A stretch of DNA of 64,000 nucleotides from an uncultured Rhizobiaceae group bacterium (GCA_938044775.1 CALIOE010000009.1:43555-107554); one strand, 5' to 3'. Numbered from the stretch's first letter, positions 18,788 through 28,676 are shown. Made by a program: numbers and translations. The notes: generated by a model from the letters alone, not told the origin.

Positions 18788-19261
18788 ATGAAGTCGATTA
18801 CAATTCCAAAGCAGACGCTTGCTGGCGTTTTGGTCACTCTGTTTTTCACCACGTTTACACCGCCTTCACAGGCCGGCGACCGCCAGATCAGCCGCCTCGT
18901 TAATCAGGTCAGAGCGCAGCATGGACTGCCGCAGCTCAAACAGGAGCATCGCCTGCAAAAGGCTGCACACCATCAGGCGACGCTGATGGCGCGCAAGGGC
19001 GTGATGTCTCACAAGGTCGGCTTCGGGCAATCCTTTAAGTCGCGCATCAAGCGTGTCCGTTACCGCGGGCCGACAGCCGAAAACCTTGCTGTGGGCTACA
19101 AGTCTCTCGACAGGACCTTGCAGGGATGGCTGCGCTCGCGCGGTCACCGGAACAATCTTCTGCATCCCAGAATGCGCCAGTTTGGTCTGTCCGTCGTCAT
19201 TGGCAAGGACAGAAAAACCGGTCGCGAGCGTCGCTATTGGGCAATGGTGCTTGGTGGATAG
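18788..19261 (+). CDS. CAP (SCP-like) domain extracellular protein
   Basis: A 157-residue secreted protein. The signal peptide is about residues 1-29 (hydrophobic LAGVLVTLFFTTF, cleavage after SQA). The rest is a compact CAP domain: LVNQVRAQHGLPQL, KAAHHQATLMARKGVMSHK, AENLAVGY and GWLRSRGHRNNLLHP. These are the classic CAP motifs; bacterial members bind lipids or walls, or are proteases of uncertain activity. GGAGG lies about 5 bases before the ATG at 18788. It is convergent with the BMP gene. Confidence 0.85.
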   Translation: MKSITIPKQTLAGVLVTLFFTTFTPPSQAGDRQISRLVNQVRAQHGLPQLKQEHRLQKAAHHQATLMARKGVMSHKVGFGQSFKSRIKRVRYRGPTAENLAVGYKSLDRTLQGWLRSRGHRNNLLHPRMRQFGLSVVIGKDRKTGRERRYWAMVLGG

Positions 19262-19304
19262 GACTCGGGCGGCACGTGGCCGTTCGTCATCAATGACAAC
19301 CGGG

Positions 19305-19345
19305 CAACAAAAAGGCCGCTCCGTGATCCGAAGCGGCCTTGATTT
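19305..19345 (-). terminator. Intrinsic terminator of the BMP gene
   Basis: A perfect 9-bp stem, AAGGCCGCT (19312-19320) with AGCGGCCTT (19332-19340), has an 11-base loop. On the minus strand it is followed by TTTTTGTTG. This is the form of a rho-independent terminator for the leftward BMP gene, which ends at 19363. Confidence 0.85.
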
Positions 19346-19362
19346 TCGTCTGGAATTTCAGC

Positions 19363-20361
19363 TTAGCCAGCAGGGCAAGCACTGTCATCCATGTAGTTGT
19401 GGACCTTGATGGAGCCCGACTTGATGCCTTCGGCAGCGGCGTCAACAGCAGCCTGCATGTCAGCGTCAACCAGTTTGGCGTTGTTATCGTCCATGGCGTA
19501 GCCGACACCATCTTCCTTGAGGCCGAGAACGTTGAAGCCCGCGCTCCATTTGCCGTCCTTGACGTCTGAAAATGCACTGAACACAGCATTATCGACACGT
19601 TTCAGCATGGAGGTAAGCACGGAACCAGGATGCATGCCGTTCTGATTTGAATCGACACCAATACCGAGCTTGCCAGCATCTGCAGCCGCCTGAAGCACAC
19701 CGATGCCGGTACCGCCGGCCGCGTGATAGACAACGTCTGCACCACGGTCGAACTGGGACTTGGCGAGCTCAGCGCCCTTAACCGGATCGTTCCATGCAGC
19801 GCCAGTGGTACCAGTCATGTTCTGGAAAACCTCGGCGTCAGCATTGACTGACTTCACACCCTGTACGTAACCGCAGGCAAACTTGCGAATGAGCGGAATG
19901 TCCATGCCGCCTACAAATCCGACCTTACCGGTCTTGGAGGCCTTGGCCGCCATCACGCCAACCAGGAACGAACCCTCGTGCTCGGAAAACAGAATTGAGC
20001 GCACATTTGGCTGCTCGACCACCATATCGACGATGGCGAATTTTGTGTCTGGAAATTCCTTCGAAACTTTTTCCAGGGCAGCCGCCTGCGAGAAGCCAAT
20101 CGCGACGATTGGATTGTGTCCATCCCGTGCGAAACGGCGCATCGCCTGCTCACGCTGGGCGTCATTCTGGATTTCGAAGTCCTTGTATTCGACACCGGCT
20201 TCTTTCTTAAAGCGCTCAGCACCGGTATAGGCGGCTTCGTTGAACGACTTGTCGTTCTTCCCGCCAAGGTCATAGACCAGTGCAGGCTTCAAGTCTTCGG
20301 CCCAGGCCGTGACGGCCATGGTGGCTGCAGCCGCCAGGCCAAGGATGAGTTTTTTCATCAT
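19363..20361 (-). CDS. BMP-family ABC transporter substrate-binding protein (nucleoside/purine type)
   Basis: A 332-residue periplasmic binding protein of the Med/BMP family, which usually captures purine nucleosides. The signal peptide (1-21) ends AWA before EDLKPALVYDLGGKNDKSFNEAAY. Further family blocks are GFSQAAALEKVSKEFPDTKFAIVD, GFVGGMDIPLIRKF and GADVVYHAAGGTGIGVLQAA. No permease or ATPase gene adjoins it here, so its transporter must be encoded elsewhere. AGGGAAA precedes a double ATG. It ends in a clear terminator. Confidence 0.92.
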   Translation of the reverse strand: MMKKLILGLAAAATMAVTAWAEDLKPALVYDLGGKNDKSFNEAAYTGAERFKKEAGVEYKDFEIQNDAQREQAMRRFARDGHNPIVAIGFSQAAALEKVSKEFPDTKFAIVDMVVEQPNVRSILFSEHEGSFLVGVMAAKASKTGKVGFVGGMDIPLIRKFACGYVQGVKSVNADAEVFQNMTGTTGAAWNDPVKGAELAKSQFDRGADVVYHAAGGTGIGVLQAAADAGKLGIGVDSNQNGMHPGSVLTSMLKRVDNAVFSAFSDVKDGKWSAGFNVLGLKEDGVGYAMDDNNAKLVDADMQAAVDAAAEGIKSGSIKVHNYMDDSACPAG

Positions 20362-20650
20362 GTTGTTTCCCTTTCAGGTTCCCTGTTCGGCCTCTTAAGA
20401 AGCCTTATCTTTTGGGGTTTGAGGCTCGATACCTCTCCCTCTGATCCTGGTTAGCCGGGTGGGCATTCTTGCGTCCGGCATATCCGGAGAAAAGTTTTGC
20501 ACGATTAAAAGGCCAATGCATGCCTTTTCTTTGACTTTCTTCACTCGAATTCGCTTAGGGCATCGGTTCAGAAAAGGCTGGATATGCCCTCTCTCCTTGC
20601 TTAGACAAGGCAGGAATAATCCTTGCACCAACTGCCCAATACTGGCCGGC

Positions 20651-21676
20651 ATGATCCATCTAGAACCCCAATTTCCTATACTGGTCGGTGATATTGGCGG
20701 CACCAATGCTCGCTTCCAAATTCTGGAAACCGCCGATTCCGAGGTGTCGAACCTCGAAATCGTTCAGACGAACCAGTACTCTGGTGCCTCAGAAGCCATA
20801 GCCGACGCCGTTCTGACGAAAACCGACCTGCGGCCAAGAACCGCAATCCTCGCCGCTGCCGGCCCTATCACCAAAGACGGTCTGGACCTGACAAATTGCT
20901 CCTGGAACATTCAACCGCAGCCCTTTCTGGACAACGGCCCTTTCGAACAGCTGGTCCTGCTTAACGATTTCGAAGCGCAAGCTCTTTCGCTGCCCTTTCT
21001 TGGCGACGACGATTTGCTGACGATAGGCCCCGAAACGCTACAAAACGATCCCAACCAAACCAAGGTTGTGCTAGGTCCCGGAACCGGTCTTGGCGTTGGC
21101 GGTCTGGTGCGCGCCGCAGATATCTGGGTTCCGCTCGCCGGTGAAGGCGGCCATGTTGATCTCGGGCCGCGGACTCCTCGCGAAGTGACCATCTGGGACA
21201 ATATTGAGAAGCTGGAGGGCCGGGTGTCCGGAGAGCAGGTTCTGTGCGGACCCGGCATGCTCAATGTCTATCGCGCGATCTGTAAGACCGACGGCGTGGC
21301 TCCGACGTTGCAAAGCCCGTCGGAAGTGTCTGCGGCGGCCGAGAATGAAACAAACCCGCAAGCCATCGAGGCGCTGTCTTTGTTTTGCATCTGTCTTGGC
21401 CGCCTGGCCGGCGACCTTGCGGTGACGACAATGGCCAGAGGGGGCGTCTACATTGCCGGGGGCATTGGCAACAAGATTCGGCACCTTCTTACGAAAAGCG
21501 GCTTCCGCGCGGCATTTGAAGACAAGGCTCCGCACAGCCATCTTATGCGCCAAATCTCAACCTATCTGGTAACCCATGAGTTACCTGCCCTGGTTGGTCT
21601 GACGGCATATGCAAGAAACCCTTCCCGGTTTGGTGTTGACGTTTCACACCGACTTTGGACCCTTGCCGGCACGTAG
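20651..21676 (+). CDS. glk: Glucokinase
   Basis: Phosphorylates glucose to glucose 6-phosphate with ATP. The 341-residue Glk-type (bacterial hexokinase-family) protein begins near FPILVGDIGGTNARF (phosphate-1 motif) and contains LLNDFEAQALSLP, VLGPGTGLGVGGLV and GEGGHVDLGPR. The frame extends to 20459, but homologues start at the ATG at 20651; no strong SD is visible. Directly downstream, across 135 bp, lies an ABC exporter. Confidence 0.93.
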   Translation: MIHLEPQFPILVGDIGGTNARFQILETADSEVSNLEIVQTNQYSGASEAIADAVLTKTDLRPRTAILAAAGPITKDGLDLTNCSWNIQPQPFLDNGPFEQLVLLNDFEAQALSLPFLGDDDLLTIGPETLQNDPNQTKVVLGPGTGLGVGGLVRAADIWVPLAGEGGHVDLGPRTPREVTIWDNIEKLEGRVSGEQVLCGPGMLNVYRAICKTDGVAPTLQSPSEVSAAAENETNPQAIEALSLFCICLGRLAGDLAVTTMARGGVYIAGGIGNKIRHLLTKSGFRAAFEDKAPHSHLMRQISTYLVTHELPALVGLTAYARNPSRFGVDVSHRLWTLAGT

Positions 21677-21811
21677 GCCGGGCCAGCAAATAGGCCGGCG
21701 CGGTGCGGTGTGTTCTTCCGCGCGGGAGAGGCGGTCGATAATAGATGTGGGCAGGGACATACGAATTGGCTATATGCGGATCGTCCATGACCAAAACCGA
21801 CCGTTCATCCG

Positions 21812-23668
21812 TTGAATAGCCTGATCACATTTCTGACCCGGAACAAGGGCGAAGCATCCGTCCTGCAGCGGATGATTTCAGAAAATTTTGCGCACTACCG
21901 CCGGGATTATGCGATCGCGATTGCATGCCTTGTCATCATTGCCGGAATCACAGCCTATAGCGCCTGGTTGATGGGCCCGATCGTGAAAGATGTATTCTAC
22001 GGCAATGATCTGGGGCGAGCTCTGACCCTGTCGCTGGTTGTGATTGGTGTGTTCCTCGTCAAGGGTTTCGTCACCTACTTGCAGACCGTATTGATGCAAC
22101 GCATTGGCAACAACATGGTTGCACGCTATCAGCGCAGCTTGTTTGACCATTTGCTGAAGCTCGACGTGGGCTTTTTTGCCTCCCAGCACTCTGTTGCCCT
22201 GGTCAGCCGCCTCAATCAAAACGTACTCGGCGTACGCGATCTGCTGAACAATGTAGTTTTAGGCTATGTCCGGGACCTGCTGACGGTTGTCGGCCTCATT
22301 GGTGTGATGATCTATCGTGATCCTTATATGTCGATCGCGATATTCGTCATCGGGCCGCTCGCTCTGATAACCCTGGCAGGTTATGCGCGCCGGGTAAAAA
22401 GAATTGCGCGCGAGGAGGTCGAGATCAATGCGAAGGTCGCAACTTCCATGCAGGAGGCTTCGCATGGCATTGCCATCGTCAAGGCTTTCACCATGGAAGA
22501 ACAGCTGAGGACAAAGCTGAATGCCCTGACGGTGGAGGCGGAAACCCGCTCCAACAAGATTGCCAGGATAGCCGCACGCACCAGCCCGTTCATGGAAACA
22601 CTGGCCGGATTCGCAATTGCCGCGGTGATCGCTTACGGGGGCTGGCGGGTCATCGAGCATGGCTATGAGCCAAGCAATCTCACGTCCTTTATGACGGCTC
22701 TTCTGCTGGCCTATGAACCGGCCAAGAAGCTGGCCCGGTTGAGGGTCGTTTTGGAACGTTCCATGGTCAATGCGCGAATGATCTATGAAGTGCTCGACAC
22801 CCCCGTCAGCCAACAACTGGCGAGCGGTTCGGATCCCCTGTCCGACGGTCCCCGGAAGGTCGAGTTCAAAGATGTTGTGTTCCGTTATCAGGGCGCGGGT
22901 CAGCAAAACGATGATGAAGAAGCAGGCCTGATCCCCGAACCCACGGTTCTGAGCAAGATGAGTTTCGTTGCCAATGCCGGACAGACAACAGCCCTGGTGG
23001 GTCCGTCCGGCGGCGGCAAATCGACGGTCCTGGCACTGCTGCAAAAATTCTACGCTCCGGAATCCGGGCGGGTCTCGATTGATGGACAGGACCTTGCAGA
23101 CGTTGATACGACTTCGCTTCGAAAAAACCTGGCTTATGTTTCGCAACATCCAATTCTGTTCGAAGGCAGCGTGAGAGAAAACCTGCGCCTTGCCAGGCCT
23201 GAGGCAACGGACAGCGAGCTCGAGCAGGCTGCGGGCAGTGCCCAGGCTCACGATTTCATTACTGCCCTGCCCAATGGCTACGACACACTGCTTGGAGAAA
23301 ACGGGACCAACCTGTCCGGAGGTCAACGACAGCGGCTTTCGATCGCACGTGCCGTTTTGCGCAACGCTCCCATCCTGCTGTTGGACGAAGCAACGTCTGC
23401 GCTGGACAACGAGTCAGAAGCGCTGGTCCAGGAAGCCCTTGAAGAACTCATGAAGGGTCGCACAACGCTGGTCATCGCACACAGACTGTCGACCATCTCC
23501 AATGCCGACAAAATAGTGGTCATTGAAGCAGGTCGGGCCGTCGACGAGGGCCGGCATTCGCAACTCATGAAGCGCAAGAGCGGTGTCTATGCCCGCCTTC
23601 ATGCAGTTGCCGACAGGTCAGCACCTGCTACAAAGCGCGGTACGCGCAAGAGCAAAGCCTCGGGTTGA
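21812..23668 (+). CDS. MsbA-like ABC exporter (fused permease and ATPase)
   Basis: A half-size exporter of up to 618 residues. Six membrane helices (about 30-310) include LVIIAGITAYSAWLMGPIV and SYVR-like core elements. The ATPase domain shows Walker A GPSGGGKST, Q-loop YVSQHP, signature NLSGGQRQR, Walker B ILLLDEATSALD and the H-loop AHRLS. The substrate may be lipid or drug. The start is unclear: the frame's first start is a TTG at 21812 without an SD, and the first ATG is 21872. An ATG at 21787 in another frame stops after 10 codons, which hints at a 5' frameshift. Confidence 0.88.
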   Translation: MNSLITFLTRNKGEASVLQRMISENFAHYRRDYAIAIACLVIIAGITAYSAWLMGPIVKDVFYGNDLGRALTLSLVVIGVFLVKGFVTYLQTVLMQRIGNNMVARYQRSLFDHLLKLDVGFFASQHSVALVSRLNQNVLGVRDLLNNVVLGYVRDLLTVVGLIGVMIYRDPYMSIAIFVIGPLALITLAGYARRVKRIAREEVEINAKVATSMQEASHGIAIVKAFTMEEQLRTKLNALTVEAETRSNKIARIAARTSPFMETLAGFAIAAVIAYGGWRVIEHGYEPSNLTSFMTALLLAYEPAKKLARLRVVLERSMVNARMIYEVLDTPVSQQLASGSDPLSDGPRKVEFKDVVFRYQGAGQQNDDEEAGLIPEPTVLSKMSFVANAGQTTALVGPSGGGKSTVLALLQKFYAPESGRVSIDGQDLADVDTTSLRKNLAYVSQHPILFEGSVRENLRLARPEATDSELEQAAGSAQAHDFITALPNGYDTLLGENGTNLSGGQRQRLSIARAVLRNAPILLLDEATSALDNESEALVQEALEELMKGRTTLVIAHRLSTISNADKIVVIEAGRAVDEGRHSQLMKRKSGVYARLHAVADRSAPATKRGTRKSKASG

Positions 23669-23683
23669 GCAGGGGAAGGCGAT

Positions 23684-24508
23684 ATGGCTGATATGAAAAT
23701 CGTGGTTGCCGGGGCTGCTGGACGAATGGGGCAGTCGCTCATTCGTGCCGTCGCTGATGTCCCAGGAATTGTGCTGAGCGCGGCACTGGAACAGGCCGGC
23801 TCGCCAAACCTTGGCCAGGATTCGGGCGCGCTGGCCGGCATCGCGGCCAACGGAATCGCGATAACCGACGACCCGTTGCCAGTCTTCGCGGCAGCGGATG
23901 GTGTGCTGGACTTCACCGTGCCGGCAGCAACGATTGAGTTCGCCGCTCTCGCCGCCCAGGCACGAATTGTTCATGTCATTGGCACCACGGGTATGAATGC
24001 GGAACATCAAGCACGGATTGAGGCTGCTGCCCGTCATGCCCGGATCATGCAATCGGGCAACTATTCTGTCGGAGTCATTTTGTTGTCCGTGCTCGTGAAA
24101 CAGGCGGCTGCGGCACTTAAGGCCACCGATTTCGATATTGAAGTCCTGGAGATGCATCACAAGCACAAGATCGACGCCCCATCAGGAACCGCTTTGCTTC
24201 TGGGGGAGGCAGCAGCTGAAGGACGCGGTATTGATCTCAATACAAACAGCACAAGAACCCGCGATGGCATTACCGGCGCCCGCGACGATGGAACAATCGG
24301 CTTTGCCACACTGCGCTGTGGCTCCATCGTTGGCGAACATTCGGTCTTTCTCTCCGGAGACGGCGAAACTATTGAGCTCTCGCACCGGGCCACCGACCGA
24401 CAGATTTTCGCCCGGGGGGCTGTTAAAGCGGCTCTGTGGGCATTTGACCAGAAACCCGGCCTCTACAGCATGCTCGACATGCTGGGCCTGAAAGACAACC
24501 AGGAATAA
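23684..24508 (+). CDS. dapB: 4-hydroxy-tetrahydrodipicolinate reductase
   Basis: An NAD(P)H-dependent reductase of the lysine/diaminopimelate pathway. The 274-residue protein has the nucleotide motif [15 protein letters not shown], the GTTGM turn, and the substrate signature [20 protein letters not shown] with the catalytic His and Lys. GGGGAAGG precedes the ATG. It is followed by gpmA after 3 bases, so the two are probably co-transcribed. Confidence 0.96.
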   Translation: MADMKIVVAGAAGRMGQSLIRAVADVPGIVLSAALEQAGSPNLGQDSGALAGIAANGIAITDDPLPVFAAADGVLDFTVPAATIEFAALAAQARIVHVIGTTGMNAEHQARIEAAARHARIMQSGNYSVGVILLSVLVKQAAAALKATDFDIEVLEMHHKHKIDAPSGTALLLGEAAAEGRGIDLNTNSTRTRDGITGARDDGTIGFATLRCGSIVGEHSVFLSGDGETIELSHRATDRQIFARGAVKAALWAFDQKPGLYSMLDMLGLKDNQE

Positions 24509-24511
24509 CCC

Positions 24512-25153
24512 ATGACCGGTACTCTCGTACTCGTGCGCCACGGCCAGAGTGAATGGAACAAGAAGAATCTGTTTACCGGCTGGAAAGATCCGGATCTGAC
24601 CGAGCAAGGGGTGGCTGAGGCCATCGAAGCAGGGAAACTGCTCGCAGATAGAGGCATGAAATTTGACATCGCCTTCACGTCGGACCTCATCCGGGCACAA
24701 AAAACCTGCCAGCATATCCTCGATGGTGTTGGCCAGAGCAGCCTCGAAACGATCCGTGATCAGGCTCTCAACGAGCGCAACTACGGTGATCTTGCTGGGT
24801 TAAACAAGGATGACGCCCGCAAGAAGTGGGGCGAAGAACAGGTCCATATCTGGCGTCGGTCCTACGACACCCCGCCGCCGGGCGATGAAGGCGAAAGCCT
24901 CCGAGATACCGGCGCCCGTGTTTGGCCCTACTACATGCAGGAAGTCCTGCCACGGGTCCTGCGCAACGAAACGGTGCTCGTTGCCGCCCATGGAAATTCA
25001 CTCAGGTCACTGGTGATGATCCTCGATCACATGACCCAGGAGTCGGTTACGTCGCTCAATCTCGGCACCGGGGTTCCGATGATCTACACGCTGAACGCCG
25101 ATTCCACGGTGGCTAACAAGGAAGTGCTCGGAGACATGCGCGGCGCGCATTGA
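24512..25153 (+). CDS. gpmA: 2,3-bisphosphoglycerate-dependent phosphoglycerate mutase
   Basis: Interconverts 3- and 2-phosphoglycerate in glycolysis. The 213-residue length is the shorter alphaproteobacterial dPGM type. The phosphohistidine motif [17 protein letters not shown] opens the protein. [15 protein letters not shown] and the second catalytic histidine in [11 protein letters not shown] are in place. It begins 3 bases after dapB. Confidence 0.95.
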   Translation: MTGTLVLVRHGQSEWNKKNLFTGWKDPDLTEQGVAEAIEAGKLLADRGMKFDIAFTSDLIRAQKTCQHILDGVGQSSLETIRDQALNERNYGDLAGLNKDDARKKWGEEQVHIWRRSYDTPPPGDEGESLRDTGARVWPYYMQEVLPRVLRNETVLVAAHGNSLRSLVMILDHMTQESVTSLNLGTGVPMIYTLNADSTVANKEVLGDMRGAH

Positions 25154-25168
25154 TCGGGGAAGTGACCC

Positions 25169-26158
25169 TTATATCAAAGCGACAACCCGTCCTCTGATTT
25201 TTCCTTCCACGATATCACCCGCCGCACCGATCAGGTCATCGAAACCAATCTCCGTGGTGAGACTGTCGAGTTTCGCCATGTCGAGATCCTCAGCCAGCCG
25301 GCTCCAGGCCTCCTCGCGCAATGCCTTGGGTGCCATGACGCTGTCGACACCGAGAAGGCTGACTCCGCGCAGAATGAAGGGCATCACAGTCGCCGGCAGA
25401 TCGAATCCCTGAGCAAGTCCGCAGGCCGCGACTGCACCGCCGTATGTTGTCTGGGCCAACACATTAGCCAATGTATGTGAACCGACAGCATCTACACCGC
25501 CTGCCCAGCGTTCCTTGCCCATCGGCCGCCCAGGTTCCGACAATTCATTTCGATCAACAATTTCGCCGGCGCCAAGGCTTTTGAGAAAGTCGGCCTCTTC
25601 GGGACGACCAGTTGATGCGATCACTTCGTAACCAAGTTTGGAGAGGATTGAGACGGCAATCGATCCAACACCACCATTTGCCCCAGTGACAATGACCGGT
25701 CCTCGTTCTGGGGTAATGCCCTGGCGTTCAAGCGCCATCACGCACAACATGGATGTGTACCCGGCGGTGCCGATCGACATGGCCTGCTTCGCCGAAATCC
25801 CGGCAGGACGCTTGATCAACCAGTCTCCTTTAACACGGGCTTTTTCAGCATAAGCGCCCCAATGGACCTCTCCGACTCCCCAACCGTTGAGAATGACTTT
25901 GTCGCCGACCGAGAACCCGGCATTGTCAGATGCGATAACATTGCCGGAAAAATCGATGCCAGGGATCATAGGCCAGTGACGGACAACGGGAGACTTGCCG
26001 GTAATGGCGAGCCCGTCCTTGTAGTTGACGGTCGTGGCCTCGATCGCAACCGTTACGTCACCCTCCATCATGTCGGCTTCTGCCACCTGTGTGACCGAAA
26101 CTGATTGCTTTTTCTCCTCGTCGCGGGAGATGAGTATTGCTTTGAAGGTATTGGACAT
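25169..26158 (-). CDS. acuI: Acrylyl-CoA reductase (AcuI/YhdH-type MDR oxidoreductase)
   Basis: A 329-residue zinc-independent medium-chain dehydrogenase/reductase. Motifs include VNYKDGLAITG, PMIPGIDFSGNV, VILNGWGVGEVHWGAYAE and VTGANGGVGSIAVSILSKLGY (NADPH binding). AcuI enzymes reduce acryloyl-CoA, detoxifying it during DMSP or 3-hydroxypropionate use. No DMSP genes are seen nearby, so a general detoxifying role is equally possible. It is convergent with gpmA and followed upstream by lspA. Confidence 0.85.
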   Translation of the reverse strand: MSNTFKAILISRDEEKKQSVSVTQVAEADMMEGDVTVAIEATTVNYKDGLAITGKSPVVRHWPMIPGIDFSGNVIASDNAGFSVGDKVILNGWGVGEVHWGAYAEKARVKGDWLIKRPAGISAKQAMSIGTAGYTSMLCVMALERQGITPERGPVIVTGANGGVGSIAVSILSKLGYEVIASTGRPEEADFLKSLGAGEIVDRNELSEPGRPMGKERWAGGVDAVGSHTLANVLAQTTYGGAVAACGLAQGFDLPATVMPFILRGVSLLGVDSVMAPKALREEAWSRLAEDLDMAKLDSLTTEIGFDDLIGAAGDIVEGKIRGRVVALI

Positions 26159-26170
26159 GTGGTTCTCCCG

Positions 26171-26650
26171 TCAGGCCGGATTTTCCTCTTTCCGGCCAAG
26201 TGAAAATAATTCGTCGATGATGATGGCAATGGCGCCGACACTAATGAAAGCATCCGCAACATTGAATACCGCAAAAGCCCACGATTGGGTGTGGAAAAGG
26301 AAGAAATCGACAACATATCCCAGCAGCGCGCGGTCAATGAGGTTGCCGATGGCGCCCGCTACGATCAGTCCGAAACCCAGACTGGCCAGTCTCTGATGGG
26401 CTTCCAGACGGGACCACAGAAAAAGCATCAGGCCAATAACGGCAAGCGTGATGACGATCAATCCTGATGGTCCCAGCGAACTAAGCATAGAGAATGCAAT
26501 GCCGGTATTGTGGGTCCGGTAGAGTGAAAAGAATGGCACGATTTCGAGAGCCTGCTGCATCGGCAGGTGCTCCTCGACAAGCCATTTTGTCAGTTGATCA
26601 ATGATCACGAAGATCACCACCAATGCCGGCATTACAATGCGTGAGCTCAC
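26171..26650 (-). CDS. lspA: Lipoprotein signal peptidase (signal peptidase II)
   Basis: A membrane aspartyl protease that cleaves signal peptides from prolipoproteins. The 159-residue product has four hydrophobic helices, the catalytic aspartates in AGAIGNLIDR and FNVADAFISVG, and DQLTKWLVEEHLP near the N-terminus. The start is the GTG at 26650 with GAGGAAAG 9 bases upstream; the frame extends to 26752 but overlaps the methyltransferase gene. That gene ends at 26670, so lspA follows it closely in the same direction. Confidence 0.93.
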   Translation of the reverse strand: MSSRIVMPALVVIFVIIDQLTKWLVEEHLPMQQALEIVPFFSLYRTHNTGIAFSMLSSLGPSGLIVITLAVIGLMLFLWSRLEAHQRLASLGFGLIVAGAIGNLIDRALLGYVVDFFLFHTQSWAFAVFNVADAFISVGAIAIIIDELFSLGRKEENPA

Positions 26651-26669
26651 AGGTGCAACTTTCCTCGGT

Positions 26670-27509
26670 TCAGGTTTCGGACAAGGCGTGCCGACGGGCT
26701 TCGAACAGCATAATGCCTGTCGCCACGGCCAAATTGAGTGAATCAGCAGCACCGTCCATCGAAATGCGGGCCAGCTTGTGGCAAGCGCCGGAGAGCTCTT
26801 CGGTCAAGCCCTGCTGCTCGTTGCCCATAAGAATGATCTGCGGTTTGCTGCTGTAGTCGATGGTGCGATGATCCATGGCACCGCGAAGGTGGGTGCCGAC
26901 AATCTGACCAGGCCATTGATTTGCCAGTTTGAGAAATTCCGGCACCGTTGCCCGCACAAGAGGCACGTGAAAGAGCGAACCCATGGTTGCGCGCACTGCT
27001 TCCAACCCAAAAGGGTCCGTTGTTTCGCCAACCAGCATGACGCCCTTTGCGCCCAGGGCGTCAGCCGTACGAATGGCGGTTCCGAGATTACCGGGATCAC
27101 GAACCCGGTCCAGCGCCAGCCAGCAATCGCCAGACTTTGGATCAATTTTCCCGACTGGCATTGTTTTCTGCTCAACCACCGCCAACACGGCCTGGGCATT
27201 GTCGCGCCTTGTGATGCTGGTAAGCACCTTGTCGCCAACGATGAGAATGTTGCCGCCGCGAGCATGAACTGTGGCCGCCAAAGCCTGTACCTGGTCGCGG
27301 TGTCTGTCGTCATGCAGCGCATTTTTGGCGTGAACGAGGGTGCGGACCGCCCAGTCCCGCTCAATCGCGTCGGTGACCAGTTTCTGTCCCTCAGCCAGAA
27401 ATGTCCCTTCAGAATCCCTGTTTTTCTTCAGGACAAGCCCCTTGATCGCCTTCACCAGCGGATTTGCAGTGGAGGAAACTTCTTTGATTTTGCCGGGCGG
27501 GACACTCAT
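26670..27509 (-). CDS. SpoU/TrmH-family RNA 2'-O-methyltransferase
   Basis: A 279-residue SPOUT-class enzyme. An N-terminal RNA-binding part (EGTFLAEGQKLVTDAI) is followed by the knotted domain with DRVRDPGNLGTAIRTADALG, MGNEQQGL and SLNLAVATGIMLFE, the three SpoU motifs. The exact nucleotide modified (rRNA or tRNA) cannot be read from sequence. Its ATG overlaps the stop of the upstream methyltransferase gene by 4 bases (ATGA), indicating coupled translation of two RNA methyltransferases. Confidence 0.9.
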   Translation of the reverse strand: MSVPPGKIKEVSSTANPLVKAIKGLVLKKNRDSEGTFLAEGQKLVTDAIERDWAVRTLVHAKNALHDDRHRDQVQALAATVHARGGNILIVGDKVLTSITRRDNAQAVLAVVEQKTMPVGKIDPKSGDCWLALDRVRDPGNLGTAIRTADALGAKGVMLVGETTDPFGLEAVRATMGSLFHVPLVRATVPEFLKLANQWPGQIVGTHLRGAMDHRTIDYSSKPQIILMGNEQQGLTEELSGACHKLARISMDGAADSLNLAVATGIMLFEARRHALSET

Positions 27510-28570
27510 GCCGAGACCCCCGTTGCTACGAAACGCGAGAACATGGAGGTAGACAATGCCCGTGAATCGACCTGCTGACGCAGGATCAGTTCGCCGGACT
27601 CCAGGGTGCCGTCCATTCCGGTAAAGACCTCTTGCATTATTTCATGCATGGCGAATGACGATGCCCGTATCGCATAGGCTGTCAGAATCGTCATCACCGG
27701 ATTTTTGCTCTGCAGTTCACGCACCAGATCAAGCATGTGGGGCAAATGATCAAACAGCTGCCAGACCTCACCCTTCGGGCCCCGGCCGTATGCGGGTGGA
27801 TCGAGGAGGATGATGTCGTAATTTCGCCCACGCCGAACCTCACGGGCGCAGAACTTCATTGCGTCATCGCATATCCACCGGATTGGCTTGTCGTCGAGAC
27901 CGGCCAGCGCCTGATTCTCACGGGCCCAGCCAACGGCTTTCTTCGAGGCGTCTACATGGGTCACCTCGGCGCCAGCCCGCGCTGCCACCAGCGAAGCAAG
28001 GCCCGTGTATCCAAACAGGTTAAGCATCCGGATGGGGCGATTCGCATTGCGGATCACGTTTTGAAGGGAATGCCAGTGCGCCGCCTGCTCCGGGAAAACG
28101 CCGGTATGACGAAACGATGTGAAGCGGCCGAAATAGGCCAGCCCATCAAACGCCAGCTCCCAGGTTTCTCCAGGATCCAACCGTGGAAATCGCCACCGAC
28201 CGGCGCCTTCTTCATCTGTGTCACCGGAGAATATTGCATCAGCGGCTTCCCACTCGTCAGCAGCAAGCGTCGGCAGCCAGATTGCCTGACCTTCAGGCCG
28301 GCGAATTCTCAGCTTTCCGTAGCGCTCCAGTTTCTCACCATTACCGCTGTCGATCAGCGCGTAGTCTTCCGACGCAGGCGCTTCGAGGACAAGCCCGGTA
28401 CGTTCCGGCAGGCGCGACCCTTCGGGCCTGTGACGCAGTGGCAAAGCCTGGCGCACGGCGGGTGATGGTTTCGCCTCCGTCTTCGGCGGTTTATCCCGGA
28501 CCAGGTTTGGCCTTTGGTCGGGCTTGCGCGTATCGCGTTTGCGGTCATTTTTGTATCGGGGCTTTGCCAT
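27506..28570 (-). CDS. Class I SAM-dependent methyltransferase (RlmI-like rRNA methylase)
   Basis: A 354-residue methyltransferase of the 23S rRNA-methylase (RlmI/YccW-like) group. The N-terminus is very basic (residues 1-30, KPRYKNDRKRDTRKPDQR), suggesting RNA contact. The Rossmann part has MLNLFGYTGLASLVAARAGAEVTHVD (SAM site, motif I) and IILLDPPAYGRGPKGE (motif IV). The open frame runs to 28855, but the family start and charge change fix ATG 28570. The adjacent SpoU enzyme is translationally coupled. Confidence 0.87.
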   Translation of the reverse strand: MAKPRYKNDRKRDTRKPDQRPNLVRDKPPKTEAKPSPAVRQALPLRHRPEGSRLPERTGLVLEAPASEDYALIDSGNGEKLERYGKLRIRRPEGQAIWLPTLAADEWEAADAIFSGDTDEEGAGRWRFPRLDPGETWELAFDGLAYFGRFTSFRHTGVFPEQAAHWHSLQNVIRNANRPIRMLNLFGYTGLASLVAARAGAEVTHVDASKKAVGWARENQALAGLDDKPIRWICDDAMKFCAREVRRGRNYDIILLDPPAYGRGPKGEVWQLFDHLPHMLDLVRELQSKNPVMTILTAYAIRASSFAMHEIMQEVFTGMDGTLESGELILRQQVDSRALSTSMFSRFVATGVSA

Positions 28571-28676
28571 CACCCCCCATAACTTGTTGTGTATCGCCGG
28601 AAAAGAAAAAACCGATGGCTTGCCGTCCTGGCGGCGCACAGCTTTACTAACGAAACAACTGTGAGGAACCCTCCCT

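Noticed and set aside
22259..23326. 355-codon minus-strand ORF inside the ABC exporter
   Set aside because: Antisense shadow of a region with intact Walker A, signature and Walker B motifs.
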